A stretch of DNA of 64,000 bases from Competibacter sp963695105 (GTDB lineage: Bacteria > Pseudomonadota > Gammaproteobacteria > Competibacterales > Competibacteraceae). A program made the translations under genes and the position numbers. The stretch covers positions 10,481 to 74,480 of the forward strand of contig CAVOGC010000007.1 of NCBI GenBank assembly GCA_963695105.1, read 5' to 3'. Each line of letters opens with the position of its first letter. Within the stretch, counting starts at the first letter, position 1. Below, piece after piece: positions 46,614 to 55,095 of this stretch. The notes beneath the pieces were generated by a model. The model saw only the letters and a program-made list of their open reading frames with translations, was not told where the DNA came from and made no database searches.

Positions 46614-46976
46614 TTATACGGCCGCCACTGACGGGATTTCGGCCTTGCTCTTGGCAACTTTGGTTCGCGATTTTGTCTTGGTGTCCCCGGATTTTTCCCC
46701 TTTCTTTTTTCCTTTTTCGGATTTCTTCTTTTTTTCCTTTTCCGGTTCAATCGCTTTTTCCCCAGCGATGCCCGCGTCGCCGAAGCGCTTTGACCAAAGC
46801 AGCTCAACAGCCTGGCTCAACACGCTGCCAGCATCGGTGCTGTCAATCTCGCTTAGGATTTCCAATTTTTTCCCGGAAGCGGCACTGGTGAGAATTTTCA
46901 GCTTGATCAGACCAGCATTTTTTTCTTCTTTCCGCCGTTCGCGGTAGGCACGCTGACGTTCCTTGGGTGATTTCAT
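46614..46976 (-). CDS. Small lysine-rich protein, possible DNA-binding regulator
   Basis: 120 residues. The N-terminus MKSPKERQRAYRERRKEEKN resembles the opening of small ribbon-helix-helix-like proteins common on plasmids. A middle helical part (LEILSEIDSTDAGSVLSQAVELLW) could be the dimerising or DNA-binding core. The C-terminal 45 residues are mostly Lys/Glu (EKEKKKKSEKGKKKGEKSG). No enzyme motif is seen. An inverted repeat at 47021-47054 just upstream is a plausible autoregulatory operator. The role is inferred only. Confidence 0.5.
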   Translation of the reverse strand: MKSPKERQRAYRERRKEEKNAGLIKLKILTSAASGKKLEILSEIDSTDAGSVLSQAVELLWSKRFGDAGIAGEKAIEPEKEKKKKSEKGKKKGEKSGDTKTKSRTKVAKSKAEIPSVAAV

Positions 46977-47020
46977 GAGAGTTGCCCCGTGCGAAGTGAT
47001 TTTGGAGAGCGGATGATATC

Positions 47021-47054
47021 GTTACGTCATTAGTTATGCAATTAATAACGTAAC
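47021..47054. promoter_or_regulatory. Candidate operator upstream of the small lysine-rich protein
   Basis: GTTACGT at 47021-47027 and ACGTAAC at 47048-47054 are perfect reverse complements around an AT-rich centre. They start 44 bp upstream of the gene. Further ATAAC/GTTAT copies in the same stretch give overlapping dyads, as in autoregulated small repressor genes. Confidence 0.45.
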
Positions 47055-47313
47055 TAAATACATAACCTCCTCTGGAAGCCAATCCGCTGGATGCCGTATG
47101 AGGGGGCGGGGCCGGCCGTGCTGGGAACCCACGCCTGGCTGATGGATCTGACCCGGCGGCGCGCGACGGTCCTGCCCTGATCCAACGATTCCGCCGAGGC
47201 TGACGCGAGCCTTGCGTTGGATGGCCGCCGTGCCGTAAGCGCCTGGGCGGAAGCGATCCGCCTTCCTGGGGTTGATCTATCCTTTGGGGAACGGAAACCG
47301 TGGAGGATCGATC
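47055..47313. other. Intergenic region with a short gene relic
   Basis: About 260 bp. A short plus-strand frame at about 47092-47181 reads MPYEGAGPAVLGTHAWLMDLTRR and stops after ATVLP. It looks like the last residues of a lost protein, but the family was not identified. The rest shows nothing beyond the probable promoter and a GGAGGATC ribosome site for the next gene. Confidence 0.4.
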
Positions 47314-48546
47314 ATGTCTGCAACACGATTTGAAAAGGTGACTTTCCCTGGCGCGGACGGGCGGAGCCAGCTCGCGGCGCGTCTCGACCTGCCCACCGGA
47401 CCGCCGCGGACCTTCGCGCTGTTCGCCCACTGCTTTACCTGCACCAAGGACAGCCTGGCCGCTGCCCGCATCGCCGAAGGCCTGACCCGACATGGGGTCG
47501 CGGTCCTGCGTTTCGACTTTACCGGCCTGGGTGGCAGCGAGGGCGAGTTCGGCAATACCGGTTTTGCTTCCAACGTCGGCGATCTGGTGGCGGCCGCCGA
47601 CTGGTTGCGCGCCACCCACGCGGCGCCCCGAATCCTGATCGGCCACAGTTTCGGCGGCAGCGCGGTGCTGGCCGCCGCCGCGCGAATTCCCGAATCGACG
47701 GCGGTGGCGACCATCGCCGCTCCGGCCGATCCGGTCCATGTCCGCCGGCACCTCAACTGCACATCCGCCGAGATCGCGGCCAATGGAGTCGGACAGGTCG
47801 AGATCGCCGGTCGCCGCTTTAGCATCAGCCAGCGGTTTCTCGACGACATCGAGGAGCAACGACTCGAAGAAGACATCGCCCGGTTGCGGCGGGCGTTGCT
47901 GGTGTTCCACGCACCGCTGGACGACATCGTCGGCATCGATAACGCGACCCGCATCTTCGTCGCCGCCAAGCATCCCAAGAGCTTCATTTCGCTGGATGAC
48001 GCCGATCATTTGCTGACCCGGCGCGAAGATGCCGGTTACGTCGCCGACGTCATCGCCGCTTGGGCGCAACGCTATGTCGTCGCCGCCGAGGAGACGGCGC
48101 TCGCCGTGGCGCCGGCGGGCGCGGTGCGAGTTGCCGAGGCCGGCGTGGGCCGGTTCGCGCAACGGATCTCCTACGGCGGCCGGCATGTCGGTCGCGCCGA
48201 CGAGCCTGAAAGTTACGGCGGCGACGACACCGGCCCGAGTCCCTACGATCTGCTGCTGGCCGGGCTCGGCGCCTGCACCTCGATGACCTTGCGCATGTAC
48301 GCCGAACGCAAGGGTTTGCCGCTCGAACGGATCGCGGTTACCCTGCGGCACGACAAAATCCACGCCGCCGATTGCGAGACCTGTGAAACCCGGCAAGGCA
48401 AGATCGACCATATTGAGCGGGAGATCGAAATCGAGGGAGCGCTCGACGAAGCGGCGGGGGCGAGTTTGTTGGAGATCGCCGACAAGTGCCCGGTGCATCG
48501 GACGCTACACTCCGAAGTGCTCATCCGGTCGCGACTCAAGCCGTAA
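47314..48546 (+). CDS. Alpha/beta hydrolase - OsmC family fusion protein
   Basis: 410 residues from ATG 47314, chosen over an in-frame start 14 codons earlier because a ribosome site lies between. The N-terminal half is an alpha/beta hydrolase with the nucleophile elbow GHSFGGS and a His in DDADHLLTRR. The C-terminal half, from about residue 270, is an OsmC/Ohr-like domain with its paired cysteines in GLGACTSMTLRMYAER and DKCPVHRTLHSE. OsmC proteins reduce organic hydroperoxides via these thiols. Such fusions occur in many proteobacteria. It stands alone, on the strand opposite to the polyamine operon. Confidence 0.9.
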   Translation: MSATRFEKVTFPGADGRSQLAARLDLPTGPPRTFALFAHCFTCTKDSLAAARIAEGLTRHGVAVLRFDFTGLGGSEGEFGNTGFASNVGDLVAAADWLRATHAAPRILIGHSFGGSAVLAAAARIPESTAVATIAAPADPVHVRRHLNCTSAEIAANGVGQVEIAGRRFSISQRFLDDIEEQRLEEDIARLRRALLVFHAPLDDIVGIDNATRIFVAAKHPKSFISLDDADHLLTRREDAGYVADVIAAWAQRYVVAAEETALAVAPAGAVRVAEAGVGRFAQRISYGGRHVGRADEPESYGGDDTGPSPYDLLLAGLGACTSMTLRMYAERKGLPLERIAVTLRHDKIHAADCETCETRQGKIDHIEREIEIEGALDEAAGASLLEIADKCPVHRTLHSEVLIRSRLKP

Positions 48547-48897
48547 CCGGTGCGGGAATGGCTGGCGGAGTGGCGGCCGGTGCTTCGGGCTTCTGGTGGG
48601 GGAATGTCCTAAAGTGTCAAGCAGGACTGATGTCCAGGACGCAGAATCGCTTAATTTGCCATGTCATTTGTCCTGGTCCGAGGCTTCGAGAGACCCCGGA
48701 CGAGGCGACATTGATGGCCGGACCGTGGCCGCTTACTCCTTATCTCCTTGTGGGACAGGGGTTGGGGAAAGAGTCTTTTCAAAAAGTTAGCATCGAAGAG
48801 ACCGTAAAAAAATACCCCTGATTTAGAAGCCTAATAACAGAGGTCACGATGACCCACACACTCTCAATCCCAAGCTAAACTTGATAAGGATTTGCCC
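48547..48897. other. Intergenic region, no gene seen
   Basis: About 350 bp between the OsmC fusion and the secreted-protein cluster. Short frames lack homology. No clear terminator hairpin or promoter was recognised, although the promoter of the downstream cluster should lie here. Confidence 0.5.
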
Positions 48898-49452
48898 ATG
48901 ATGACACGTCGTTCCCTGATGACCGCCACGACACTGCTGGCGTCGCTGCTCGTGGTTCCCGGCCTGGCGCGAGCCACCTCGGAGCCGGCCACGAAAGCGG
49001 AGGTGAAAGCCGAGGCGGAGGTCAAGCAAGCCGACTTCCTGTTCGTGCAGAATGCCAGGGACATCCACTACGCCGACGGCAAGCTCACCCTGAAGGGCGT
49101 CAGCCCGACCACCATCATGTTCACCGACCGTCCCGAGCGGATCGCCGGCCACATGACCACCGCCCGGTTCGTGCCGTTCTGGTCGGAGGGCAAGGACAGC
49201 TTCCTGTCCGATCCGCCCAACGCCACCCTGTCGGTTGTCCACAAGGATAAGGTCAATGACGTGGTGGTTGAACTGCGCGACCCGGTATTGAAGGGCGACG
49301 AATTGAGCTACAACGTGCGGGTGCTGGAGGGCGAGATGCCCGCCAAGGGCGGACCGGTTTCGCTATTCATCGACATCATTGGCATGCCGTTGACGCCGCT
49401 ATCCTACGCCGGTGTCGCGCGCCGGTCGTACCGCCGGGCATACCTCTACTGA
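48898..49452 (+). CDS. Secreted protein of unknown function, first gene of envelope cluster
   Basis: 184 residues from ATG 48898; ATG 48901 is equally possible. Signal peptide with an Arg-rich start: MMTRRSLMTATTLLASLLVV, ending near LARA. The mature part starts Lys/Glu/Ala-rich (KAEVKAEAEVKQADF) and then has a compact domain (YADGKLTLKGVSPTTIMFTDRP, ERIAGHMTT, SVVHKDKVNDVVVELRDPVL). Proteins of this type accompany DUF2092 genes, as I recall. No catalytic residues stand out. Same strand as the following four exported proteins and the LysM-arylsulfatase. Confidence 0.7.
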   Translation: MMTRRSLMTATTLLASLLVVPGLARATSEPATKAEVKAEAEVKQADFLFVQNARDIHYADGKLTLKGVSPTTIMFTDRPERIAGHMTTARFVPFWSEGKDSFLSDPPNATLSVVHKDKVNDVVVELRDPVLKGDELSYNVRVLEGEMPAKGGPVSLFIDIIGMPLTPLSYAGVARRSYRRAYLY

Positions 49453-49518
49453 GGCTGGCGCGGGCTTCCCACCGTGGGTGAGTGGGGATCGGTCCGCCGG
49501 GTCGAGAGGAGGCTGGTG

Positions 49519-49842
49519 GTGAAAAAGGCAGGACCAATCCTCTCGGCCCTGGGGCTGGCCGGCTGCGTCAGCCAGTCCCAGTTTCTCGATAACCTGCAAG
49601 GTTCGGCGCTTGACACGGCGCTCAACCGGGGGCGTCTTGAATTGAACTGCCCGGAAGCCACCGGCTTGGTGCGGTCGCGGGAGGTCGTCCAGCCAGCCCT
49701 GCAAGAAGGCCCCGTGGTGGGTGGGATTCAGCAGGCCGAGTATACGGTGCGCGTGACCGGCTGCGACCGGAAGGCGACCTATTTCGTGGTGTGCCCGGAT
49801 GAAGACGATGGCTGTTTCGCGGTGCAATCCCCGAAACCCTGA
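49519..49842 (+). CDS. Small lipoprotein of unknown function
   Basis: 107 residues from GTG 49519, or GTG 49516. The GAGAGGA stretch at 49504-49510 is a good ribosome site for these. The lipobox LGLAGC lies about 15 residues in. The mature part has two Cys pairs (ELNCPEATG, VTGCDRKATYFVVCPDEDDGC) and the pattern AEYTVRVTGCDRKATYFVVC, resembling small outer-membrane lipoproteins. An earlier in-frame GTG gives an N-terminus too long for a lipoprotein signal. It lies 66 bp after the previous secreted gene. Confidence 0.65.
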   Translation: MKKAGPILSALGLAGCVSQSQFLDNLQGSALDTALNRGRLELNCPEATGLVRSREVVQPALQEGPVVGGIQQAEYTVRVTGCDRKATYFVVCPDEDDGCFAVQSPKP

Positions 49843-49896
49843 ATCCCCGTCGGCGCGGGAACACCGTTTGCCACATCCTTAAACCGGAGAAAATCC

Positions 49897-50703
49897 ATGC
49901 AAGCCAAACTCTGGCGAAACGTCTTAACCTTCGCCTTGCTATCACCGTTAACCCTGGGCACGGCCTTTGGCCAGGAGAAGGCGCCGGCACCCGCGAAAGA
50001 AGCAGCCCCCGCCGCCGCGTCAGCCGGGGTCATGGAGCAGGGCGCGCTCGACTTGTTGAAGAAGATGAGCGCCAAGTTGGCCTCCACCCCGGAGTTCGTG
50101 GTGCGTACCCGCAGCTCGACCGAAGCGCCGGGCGGCACCGGGCAATTCCTGACCTTCTTCACCGAATCCGTGGTGGTGGTGAAGCGACCCAACAAGCTGA
50201 TCGCCGAGATTCGCGGCGACGCCCCGCCGTTCGATTTCTACTTCAACGGCGAAAAGATGACCGCCTACGAACCGACCCACAAACTCTACGCCACGACCGA
50301 CGCCGCCCCCAAGACCCTCGACGAATTGGTGCCGTTCGCGGCGAAAACGGCCGGCATCCTGCTGCCATTCGAAGACATACTCTACAGCGACCCCTACGCG
50401 GTCCTGACCAAGGATGCGACCAGCGTCTTTTACGCCGGCTACTCCGTCATTCGCGGCGCCCGCTGCGAGCATGTCGCGCTCGCCGCGCCGGGCATTACGG
50501 GAGAAATCTGGATCGACGCCAAGACCGATCTGCCCTGCCTGATCGCCGGTGCTTTGCTCGATGTGCAAGGCACTCCCCGCTTCACGGTGGAGTTTTACGA
50601 CTGGAAATTGAAGCCGAAACTCCCGGACAAACTCTTCACCTTCGCCAAACCCAAGGGCGCTGAGCCGATGGATTTCCGTGCCCTGACCGGGGCGGGCCGA
50701 TAA
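49897..50703 (+). CDS. DUF2092 periplasmic protein, copy 2 (intact)
   Basis: 268 residues with signal peptide (about 1-26, ending TAFG). After an Ala/Pro-rich spacer the DUF2092 domain spans most of the rest (LLKKMSAKLASTPEFVVRTR ... PNKLIAEI ... YFNGEKMTAYEPTHKLYATT ... GEIWIDAKTDLPCLI ... KLFTFAKPKGAEPMDF). A LolA-like fold suggests periplasmic carriage of a hydrophobic ligand; this is inference. It aligns along its length with copy 1 at 42.6 kb and is followed after 19 bp by a Gly/His-rich partner, the same pairing as there. The two loci look like old duplicates. Confidence 0.85.
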   Translation: MQAKLWRNVLTFALLSPLTLGTAFGQEKAPAPAKEAAPAAASAGVMEQGALDLLKKMSAKLASTPEFVVRTRSSTEAPGGTGQFLTFFTESVVVVKRPNKLIAEIRGDAPPFDFYFNGEKMTAYEPTHKLYATTDAAPKTLDELVPFAAKTAGILLPFEDILYSDPYAVLTKDATSVFYAGYSVIRGARCEHVALAAPGITGEIWIDAKTDLPCLIAGALLDVQGTPRFTVEFYDWKLKPKLPDKLFTFAKPKGAEPMDFRALTGAGR

Positions 50704-50722
50704 GACTTTGGAGGTAACACCC

Positions 50723-51313
50723 ATGCAAAATCGTCTACTTGTCTTGGCTATCGCTGGTTTGTCGATCCTGCCGATGCAGGCCAACGCCTGGCGCGGTGGC
50801 GGCTTTCACGGCGGTGGCTTCCACGCCGGCGCGGGCGGCTTCACCTCCTGGCATCACGCCGGCTACGGCGGTGGGGGCTTTGGCGGCGCCTATCACGCCG
50901 GCTGGGGTGGGGCGACCCATGTCGGCTACGGTGGCGTGACCCACGTTGGCTATGGCGGTGCCTATCACGCCGGCTACCACGGCGGCGCCTATTATCACCC
51001 CGCCTACGTGGGCGGCGGTTGCTGGGGCTGCGTGAGTGGCTACAGCGCCGGCGCGGTCGCCGCCGCCGGGGTCGTCGGACTGGCCGCCGGGGCGGCCATC
51101 GGCTCGGCGGCGGCCAGTCCGACCGTGGTGGTGCAACAGCCGGTATACGTCACCGGCCCCGCCATCGGCAGCGAGGTGATGGCGTTGCCCGGCAGCGGCT
51201 GCGCCGGCGTCTCCGCTAACGGCATCACCTACTACAATTGCGGCAGCAGCTACTACCAGCCGCATTTCGGCAGCAACGGCGTGTACTACACCGTTGTGGC
51301 CAATCCGTTTTGA
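50723..51313 (+). CDS. Secreted Gly/His/Tyr-repeat protein, partner of DUF2092 copy 2
   Basis: 196 residues from ATG 50723, with a GGAGG ribosome site 8 bp upstream. Signal peptide ends near QANA. Residues about 25-105 are low-complexity, with repeated GGFHGGGFHAG and HVGYGG/YHAGY units. An Ala/Gly hydrophobic segment (AAAGVVGLAAGAAIGSAAA) and then a C-terminal unit follow (CAGVSANGITYYNCGSSYYQ). This unit matches the end of the Asn-repeat protein at 43422. His-rich repeats may bind metal. Probably exported with DUF2092. Confidence 0.75.
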   Translation: MQNRLLVLAIAGLSILPMQANAWRGGGFHGGGFHAGAGGFTSWHHAGYGGGGFGGAYHAGWGGATHVGYGGVTHVGYGGAYHAGYHGGAYYHPAYVGGGCWGCVSGYSAGAVAAAGVVGLAAGAAIGSAAASPTVVVQQPVYVTGPAIGSEVMALPGSGCAGVSANGITYYNCGSSYYQPHFGSNGVYYTVVANPF

Positions 51314-51357
51314 TCCTGTTTCGATTTTCAACCAACCTGATCTTTAAGGAGATCATC

Positions 51358-51993
51358 ATGAAGAAAGCAATGACCTTGACCGTTCTGGCCGCCGCCAGCC
51401 TGCTGGCGACCACCGCGATGGCGCAGGATAAGGCCCCGGCCGCGACGCCGATGCCGACCATGGCGGCGGTCGCCGATGCCATGGGCGTCGGCGAGAAGAT
51501 GGCCGCCACCGCGATGGTGCTGGAAGTGGATCAGAGGCATCGGACGCTCACCCTGAAGGGCGAGGACGGCAAACCCTTCACCATTCATGTCGGCGACGAA
51601 GTGCGCAACCTGGCGCAGATCAAGGCCGGTGACACGGTCAAGGCGACCTATAGCCAGGCTCTGGCCGTGGATCTCGAGGCCGTCCAGGGCACGGGCATCA
51701 ACGCCCGGCTGGTCACCCTCAGCGCCGGTCGCGCGCCGAAGGGGGCGATGCCGGCCGGCGTGCTCGAAGAGACCGTGCAGATGGTCGGCACTGTCCTCGC
51801 CGTCGACAAGGAGAAACGCACGGTCCTGATCCAGGGCGCGGTGCATCATGTAAGCTTGAAGATACCGGCCGACATGGACATCAAGGATCTGAAGAAGGGT
51901 GATCAGGTGCGGGCGACCTATACCCAGGAACTGGCCGTGATGGTCGAACCCACCGCCGGCCCCGGCCCGTGGTTCCAGAACAAGCAGGAGTAA
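51358..51993 (+). CDS. Secreted protein with two tandem beta-type repeats
   Basis: 211 residues from ATG 51358 (ribosome site AAGGAG at 51346). Signal peptide MKKAMTLTVLAAASLLATTA, ending MAQ. The mature part contains two copies of a ~55-residue unit: ATAMVLEVDQRHRTLTLKGE ... VKATYSQALAVDL and GTVLAVDKEKRTVLIQGAV ... VRATYTQELAVMV. This suggests internal duplication of an OB-like or copper-binding-like fold. The family is not recognised. It follows the Gly/His-rich gene and ends before a stem-loop at 52012. Confidence 0.7.
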   Translation: MKKAMTLTVLAAASLLATTAMAQDKAPAATPMPTMAAVADAMGVGEKMAATAMVLEVDQRHRTLTLKGEDGKPFTIHVGDEVRNLAQIKAGDTVKATYSQALAVDLEAVQGTGINARLVTLSAGRAPKGAMPAGVLEETVQMVGTVLAVDKEKRTVLIQGAVHHVSLKIPADMDIKDLKKGDQVRATYTQELAVMVEPTAGPGPWFQNKQE

Positions 51994-52011
51994 GAAGACC
52001 GTACCACAGTA

Positions 52012-52038
52012 CCCCTCTCTCTCCTGGCGGGAGAGGGG
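52012..52038 (+). terminator. Stem-loop terminator / intergenic repeat
   Basis: CCCCTCTC and GAGAGGGG form an 8-bp stem around an 11-base loop, followed by a T-run at 52053-52057. It closes the secreted-protein cluster before the arylsulfatase gene. Same type as the repeats at 13224 and 43920. Confidence 0.55.
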
Positions 52039-52104
52039 TTTGGAGTGAGGGGTTTTTGAAGATATTTGGCTTGGAAAAATCACGAGATAAAGGAGTGTTG
52101 CGCG

Positions 52105-54939
52105 ATGAAGAAACCTGCGCTTGACTGGTCTCGGTGGGGAAAGTGTCTCCACCCGAGGTGGGGTAACCGTTTTGCCTTGATCCTGGTGGCCGGTCTCGTG
52201 ACCGGCGGAGCCCAGGCCGCCGACTTGGGACCGCGCCATCACGCCCAAGGTCAGTACGATACCGCCACGGCGACCTACGTGGTGGTCGAGGGCGATGATC
52301 TGATTGCGATCAGCGAGCGCTTCGAGATCCCGTTGGACGCGCTGAAGGCGCAAAACAAACTGTCGTCGGACGAGATCAAGGTCGGCGACAAGCTGGCGAT
52401 TGCCACCGGCGCGGCCAAGGCAGGGCCAGCCGATGCCCCGCAAATCACCGGCGTTCTTGGTTCCCCCAGCGCCACCACCACGATCAGCGGTACACAACTC
52501 CCAGCGCCACAGCCGAAATTCGGCGGCGTGATCAAGGACGACGCGCTGCAATCCAAGCAATGGTGGGCGCCGCGCATCGTGCCGCCCAAGGGCGCGCCCA
52601 ACATCCTGCTCATCCTGACCGATGACGCTGGCTTCGCCGTGCCCAGCACCTTCGGTGGCGTCATCCCGACACCGTCGATGGATCGGATCGCCGAAAACGG
52701 ACTGCGCTACAACCGGATCTTCTCCACGTCGCTCTGTTCGCCGACCCGCGCCGCGCTTATCACCGGGCGCAACCACCATTCGGTCGGTTTCGGCGTGATC
52801 GCCGAGCAGGCCACCGGCTTCCCCGGCTACAACAGCGTCATCGGCGCGGATAACGCCACGATCGGACGCATCCTGCGCGACAACGGCTATGCGACAAGCT
52901 GGTTCGGCAAGAACCACAACACGCCGACCTACGAAGCCAGCCAGGCCGGGCCATTCACCCAGTGGCCGACGGGCATGGGCTTCGACTACTTCTACGGCTT
53001 TGTCGGCGGCGACGCCAACCAGTGGGGGCCGAACCTGTTCCGCAACACCACGCAGATCTATCCCTTCAACGAGCACAAGAGCACGTTGAAAATGGATCGG
53101 TCTGATCCGAAGGCGGCGATCTGGCCAGTCACCGGTAAAGAGAGCTCCTGGAACCTGATCACCGCGATGGCCGATGACGCCATCGCCTGGATGGACCGGA
53201 TCAACCAGACCGACCCCAGCCAGCCGATTTTCCTCCACTATTGCCCCGGCGCATCGCACGCGCCGCACCACCCGACCAAGGAGTGGGTGGACAAGATCAG
53301 CGCCATGCATCTCTTCGACGATGGCTACGAGAAGCTGCGCGAGCGCATCTTCGCGAACCAGCAGAAGCTGGGCGTGATTCCCAAAGATCAGAAACTGACG
53401 CCCTGGCCCGCGGACATTCTGACGCCATGGGACAAGCTGAGCGACGAGGCGAAGAAGCTCTACATCCGCCAGGTGGAGGTCTTCGCCGCCTATGTCGCCT
53501 ACAACGACCATGAGATCGGTCGCGTGATCCAGCACTTCGAGGATCTCGGCAAGCTCGACAACACGCTGATCATCTACCAGAACGGCGACAACGGCACCAG
53601 CGCCGAAGGCGGACCGGAAGGCACGTTCAGCGAGGTGGCATTCTTCAACGGCGTGAAGCCGCCCGTCGATGTGCAGATGAAGTTCTACGATGCCTGGGGC
53701 ACCGAGTTTGCCTACAACCACATGTCGGCCGGTTGGTCCTGGGCCTTCGACACGCCGTTCGACTGGTTCAAGCAGAACGCGTCCCGGCTCGGCGGCACCA
53801 ACCAGAACATGGTGATCCAGTGGCCGGCGCGCATTAAGGACAAGGGCGGCCTGCGCGAGCAGTTTATGCATGTTATCGACCATGTGCCCACGATCCTTGA
53901 GGTTACCGGCATCGCGGCCCCCGAAGTCGTGGATGGCATCAAACAAAAGCCGATCGAGGGAACCAGCTACGCGTACACCTTCGACAAGGCCAATGCCAAA
54001 GCGCCTTCCAAGCACACCATCCAGTATTTCGAGATGATGGGCCAGTGGGCGCTCTACAAGGACGGGTGGTTGTTAAGCACCAAGGTGGACCGTGCGCCTT
54101 GGGATGCGTTTTCCGCCGCCAACCCGGACCCGCTGAACAACCAGGTGTTCCAGCTCTACGACCTGAGCACCAGTTGGAACCAATCCGAAGACATCGCCGC
54201 GCAGCATCCGGACAAGGTCAAGGAAATGCGAGCGCTGTTCCTGGAGGAAGCGAAGAAGTATCAGGTGTTGCCGCTGGACGCGTCGGTCGGAGCCCGCGTG
54301 GCGGCCGCGCGTCCGAGCCTCACCGCCGGCCGCAACGAGTACGTTTACACGCAGCCCATGACCGGTCTGCCACAAGGCGATGCCCCCTATCTGCTCAACA
54401 CCTCGTACACCATCACCGCCGACATCACCGTGCCCGAAGGCGGCGCCGAGGGCATGATCGTGACCTCCGGCGGGCGCTTCGCGGGCTTCGGCATGTATCT
54501 GCTTGAGGGCAAGCCGGTATTCCTGTGGAACCTGCTCGATCTGGAGCGTTTGAAGTGGGAGGGTCCTGAAGCGCTCACCCCCGGCCAACACACCATTGAG
54601 TTCGAGTCCAAGTACGAGGGTCTCGGCGCGGCCACGATGGCGTTCAACAACTTCTCAGGTATAGGCCGGCCGGCTGAGACCACGCTCAAGGTGGACGGCA
54701 AGGTGGTCGCGACCAAGAAGATGGAGAAGACGATCCCCATCATCCTGCAATGGGACGAGAGCTTCGATATCGGCTCCGACACCATCACGGGTGTGAACGA
54801 TGCGGACTACCTGCCGCCGTTCCCGCTCACGGCGGCGTTGAACAAGCTGACGATCAAAGTTGATCGCCCACAGTTGTCGCCCGAGGAGATCAAGAAGCTG
54901 GAGGCAGGCTTGAAGAAGGTGGAAGCCGGTCGAGAATAA
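52105..54939 (+). CDS. Arylsulfatase with N-terminal LysM module
   Basis: 944 residues from ATG 52105, behind an AAAGGAG ribosome site. Residues 1-39 are a signal peptide (ending AQAAD). Residues 40-51 have GPRHHAQGQY. A LysM domain at about 55-100 (YVVVEGDDLIAISERFEIPL) would bind peptidoglycan or related glycans. The alkaline-phosphatase-fold sulfatase begins near 165 (NILLILTDDAGF), and Cys211 in LCSPTRAALITGR is the formylglycine precursor. Metal-site residues are in YQNGDNGTSAEGG. It would hydrolyse sulfate esters at the cell envelope and needs a formylglycine-generating enzyme, not seen here. The first 100 residues are shared with the DUF1254 protein at 56236. Confidence 0.9.
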   Translation: MKKPALDWSRWGKCLHPRWGNRFALILVAGLVTGGAQAADLGPRHHAQGQYDTATATYVVVEGDDLIAISERFEIPLDALKAQNKLSSDEIKVGDKLAIATGAAKAGPADAPQITGVLGSPSATTTISGTQLPAPQPKFGGVIKDDALQSKQWWAPRIVPPKGAPNILLILTDDAGFAVPSTFGGVIPTPSMDRIAENGLRYNRIFSTSLCSPTRAALITGRNHHSVGFGVIAEQATGFPGYNSVIGADNATIGRILRDNGYATSWFGKNHNTPTYEASQAGPFTQWPTGMGFDYFYGFVGGDANQWGPNLFRNTTQIYPFNEHKSTLKMDRSDPKAAIWPVTGKESSWNLITAMADDAIAWMDRINQTDPSQPIFLHYCPGASHAPHHPTKEWVDKISAMHLFDDGYEKLRERIFANQQKLGVIPKDQKLTPWPADILTPWDKLSDEAKKLYIRQVEVFAAYVAYNDHEIGRVIQHFEDLGKLDNTLIIYQNGDNGTSAEGGPEGTFSEVAFFNGVKPPVDVQMKFYDAWGTEFAYNHMSAGWSWAFDTPFDWFKQNASRLGGTNQNMVIQWPARIKDKGGLREQFMHVIDHVPTILEVTGIAAPEVVDGIKQKPIEGTSYAYTFDKANAKAPSKHTIQYFEMMGQWALYKDGWLLSTKVDRAPWDAFSAANPDPLNNQVFQLYDLSTSWNQSEDIAAQHPDKVKEMRALFLEEAKKYQVLPLDASVGARVAAARPSLTAGRNEYVYTQPMTGLPQGDAPYLLNTSYTITADITVPEGGAEGMIVTSGGRFAGFGMYLLEGKPVFLWNLLDLERLKWEGPEALTPGQHTIEFESKYEGLGAATMAFNNFSGIGRPAETTLKVDGKVVATKKMEKTIPIILQWDESFDIGSDTITGVNDADYLPPFPLTAALNKLTIKVDRPQLSPEEIKKLEAGLKKVEAGRE

Positions 54940-54965
54940 GCGACCAGCAAACCCATTCGTGAATC

Positions 54966-55004
54966 ACGCGGGCCGCTTCCGAAAGGGTGCGGCCCGCGTG
55001 TTTC
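54966..55004 (+). terminator. Rho-independent terminator after the arylsulfatase gene
   Basis: ACGCGGGCCGC at 54966-54976 pairs with GCGGCCCGCGT at 54989-54999 (11-bp stem, 12-base loop), followed by GTTT. Located 26 bp past the stop codon. Confidence 0.75.
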
Positions 55005-55095
55005 CCTTCATCCTGGCTGGGACGAGATCGCAGCGCGACTGCGTCAGCCCGCCGGCTGCGTGTCGGCAGAGTCAATAATGTGGAAGTAAAGAGCG

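Noticed and set aside
51328..54015. 895-residue minus-strand frame opposite the arylsulfatase
   Set aside because: Antisense shadow, full of His/Arg/Val with no recognisable domain.
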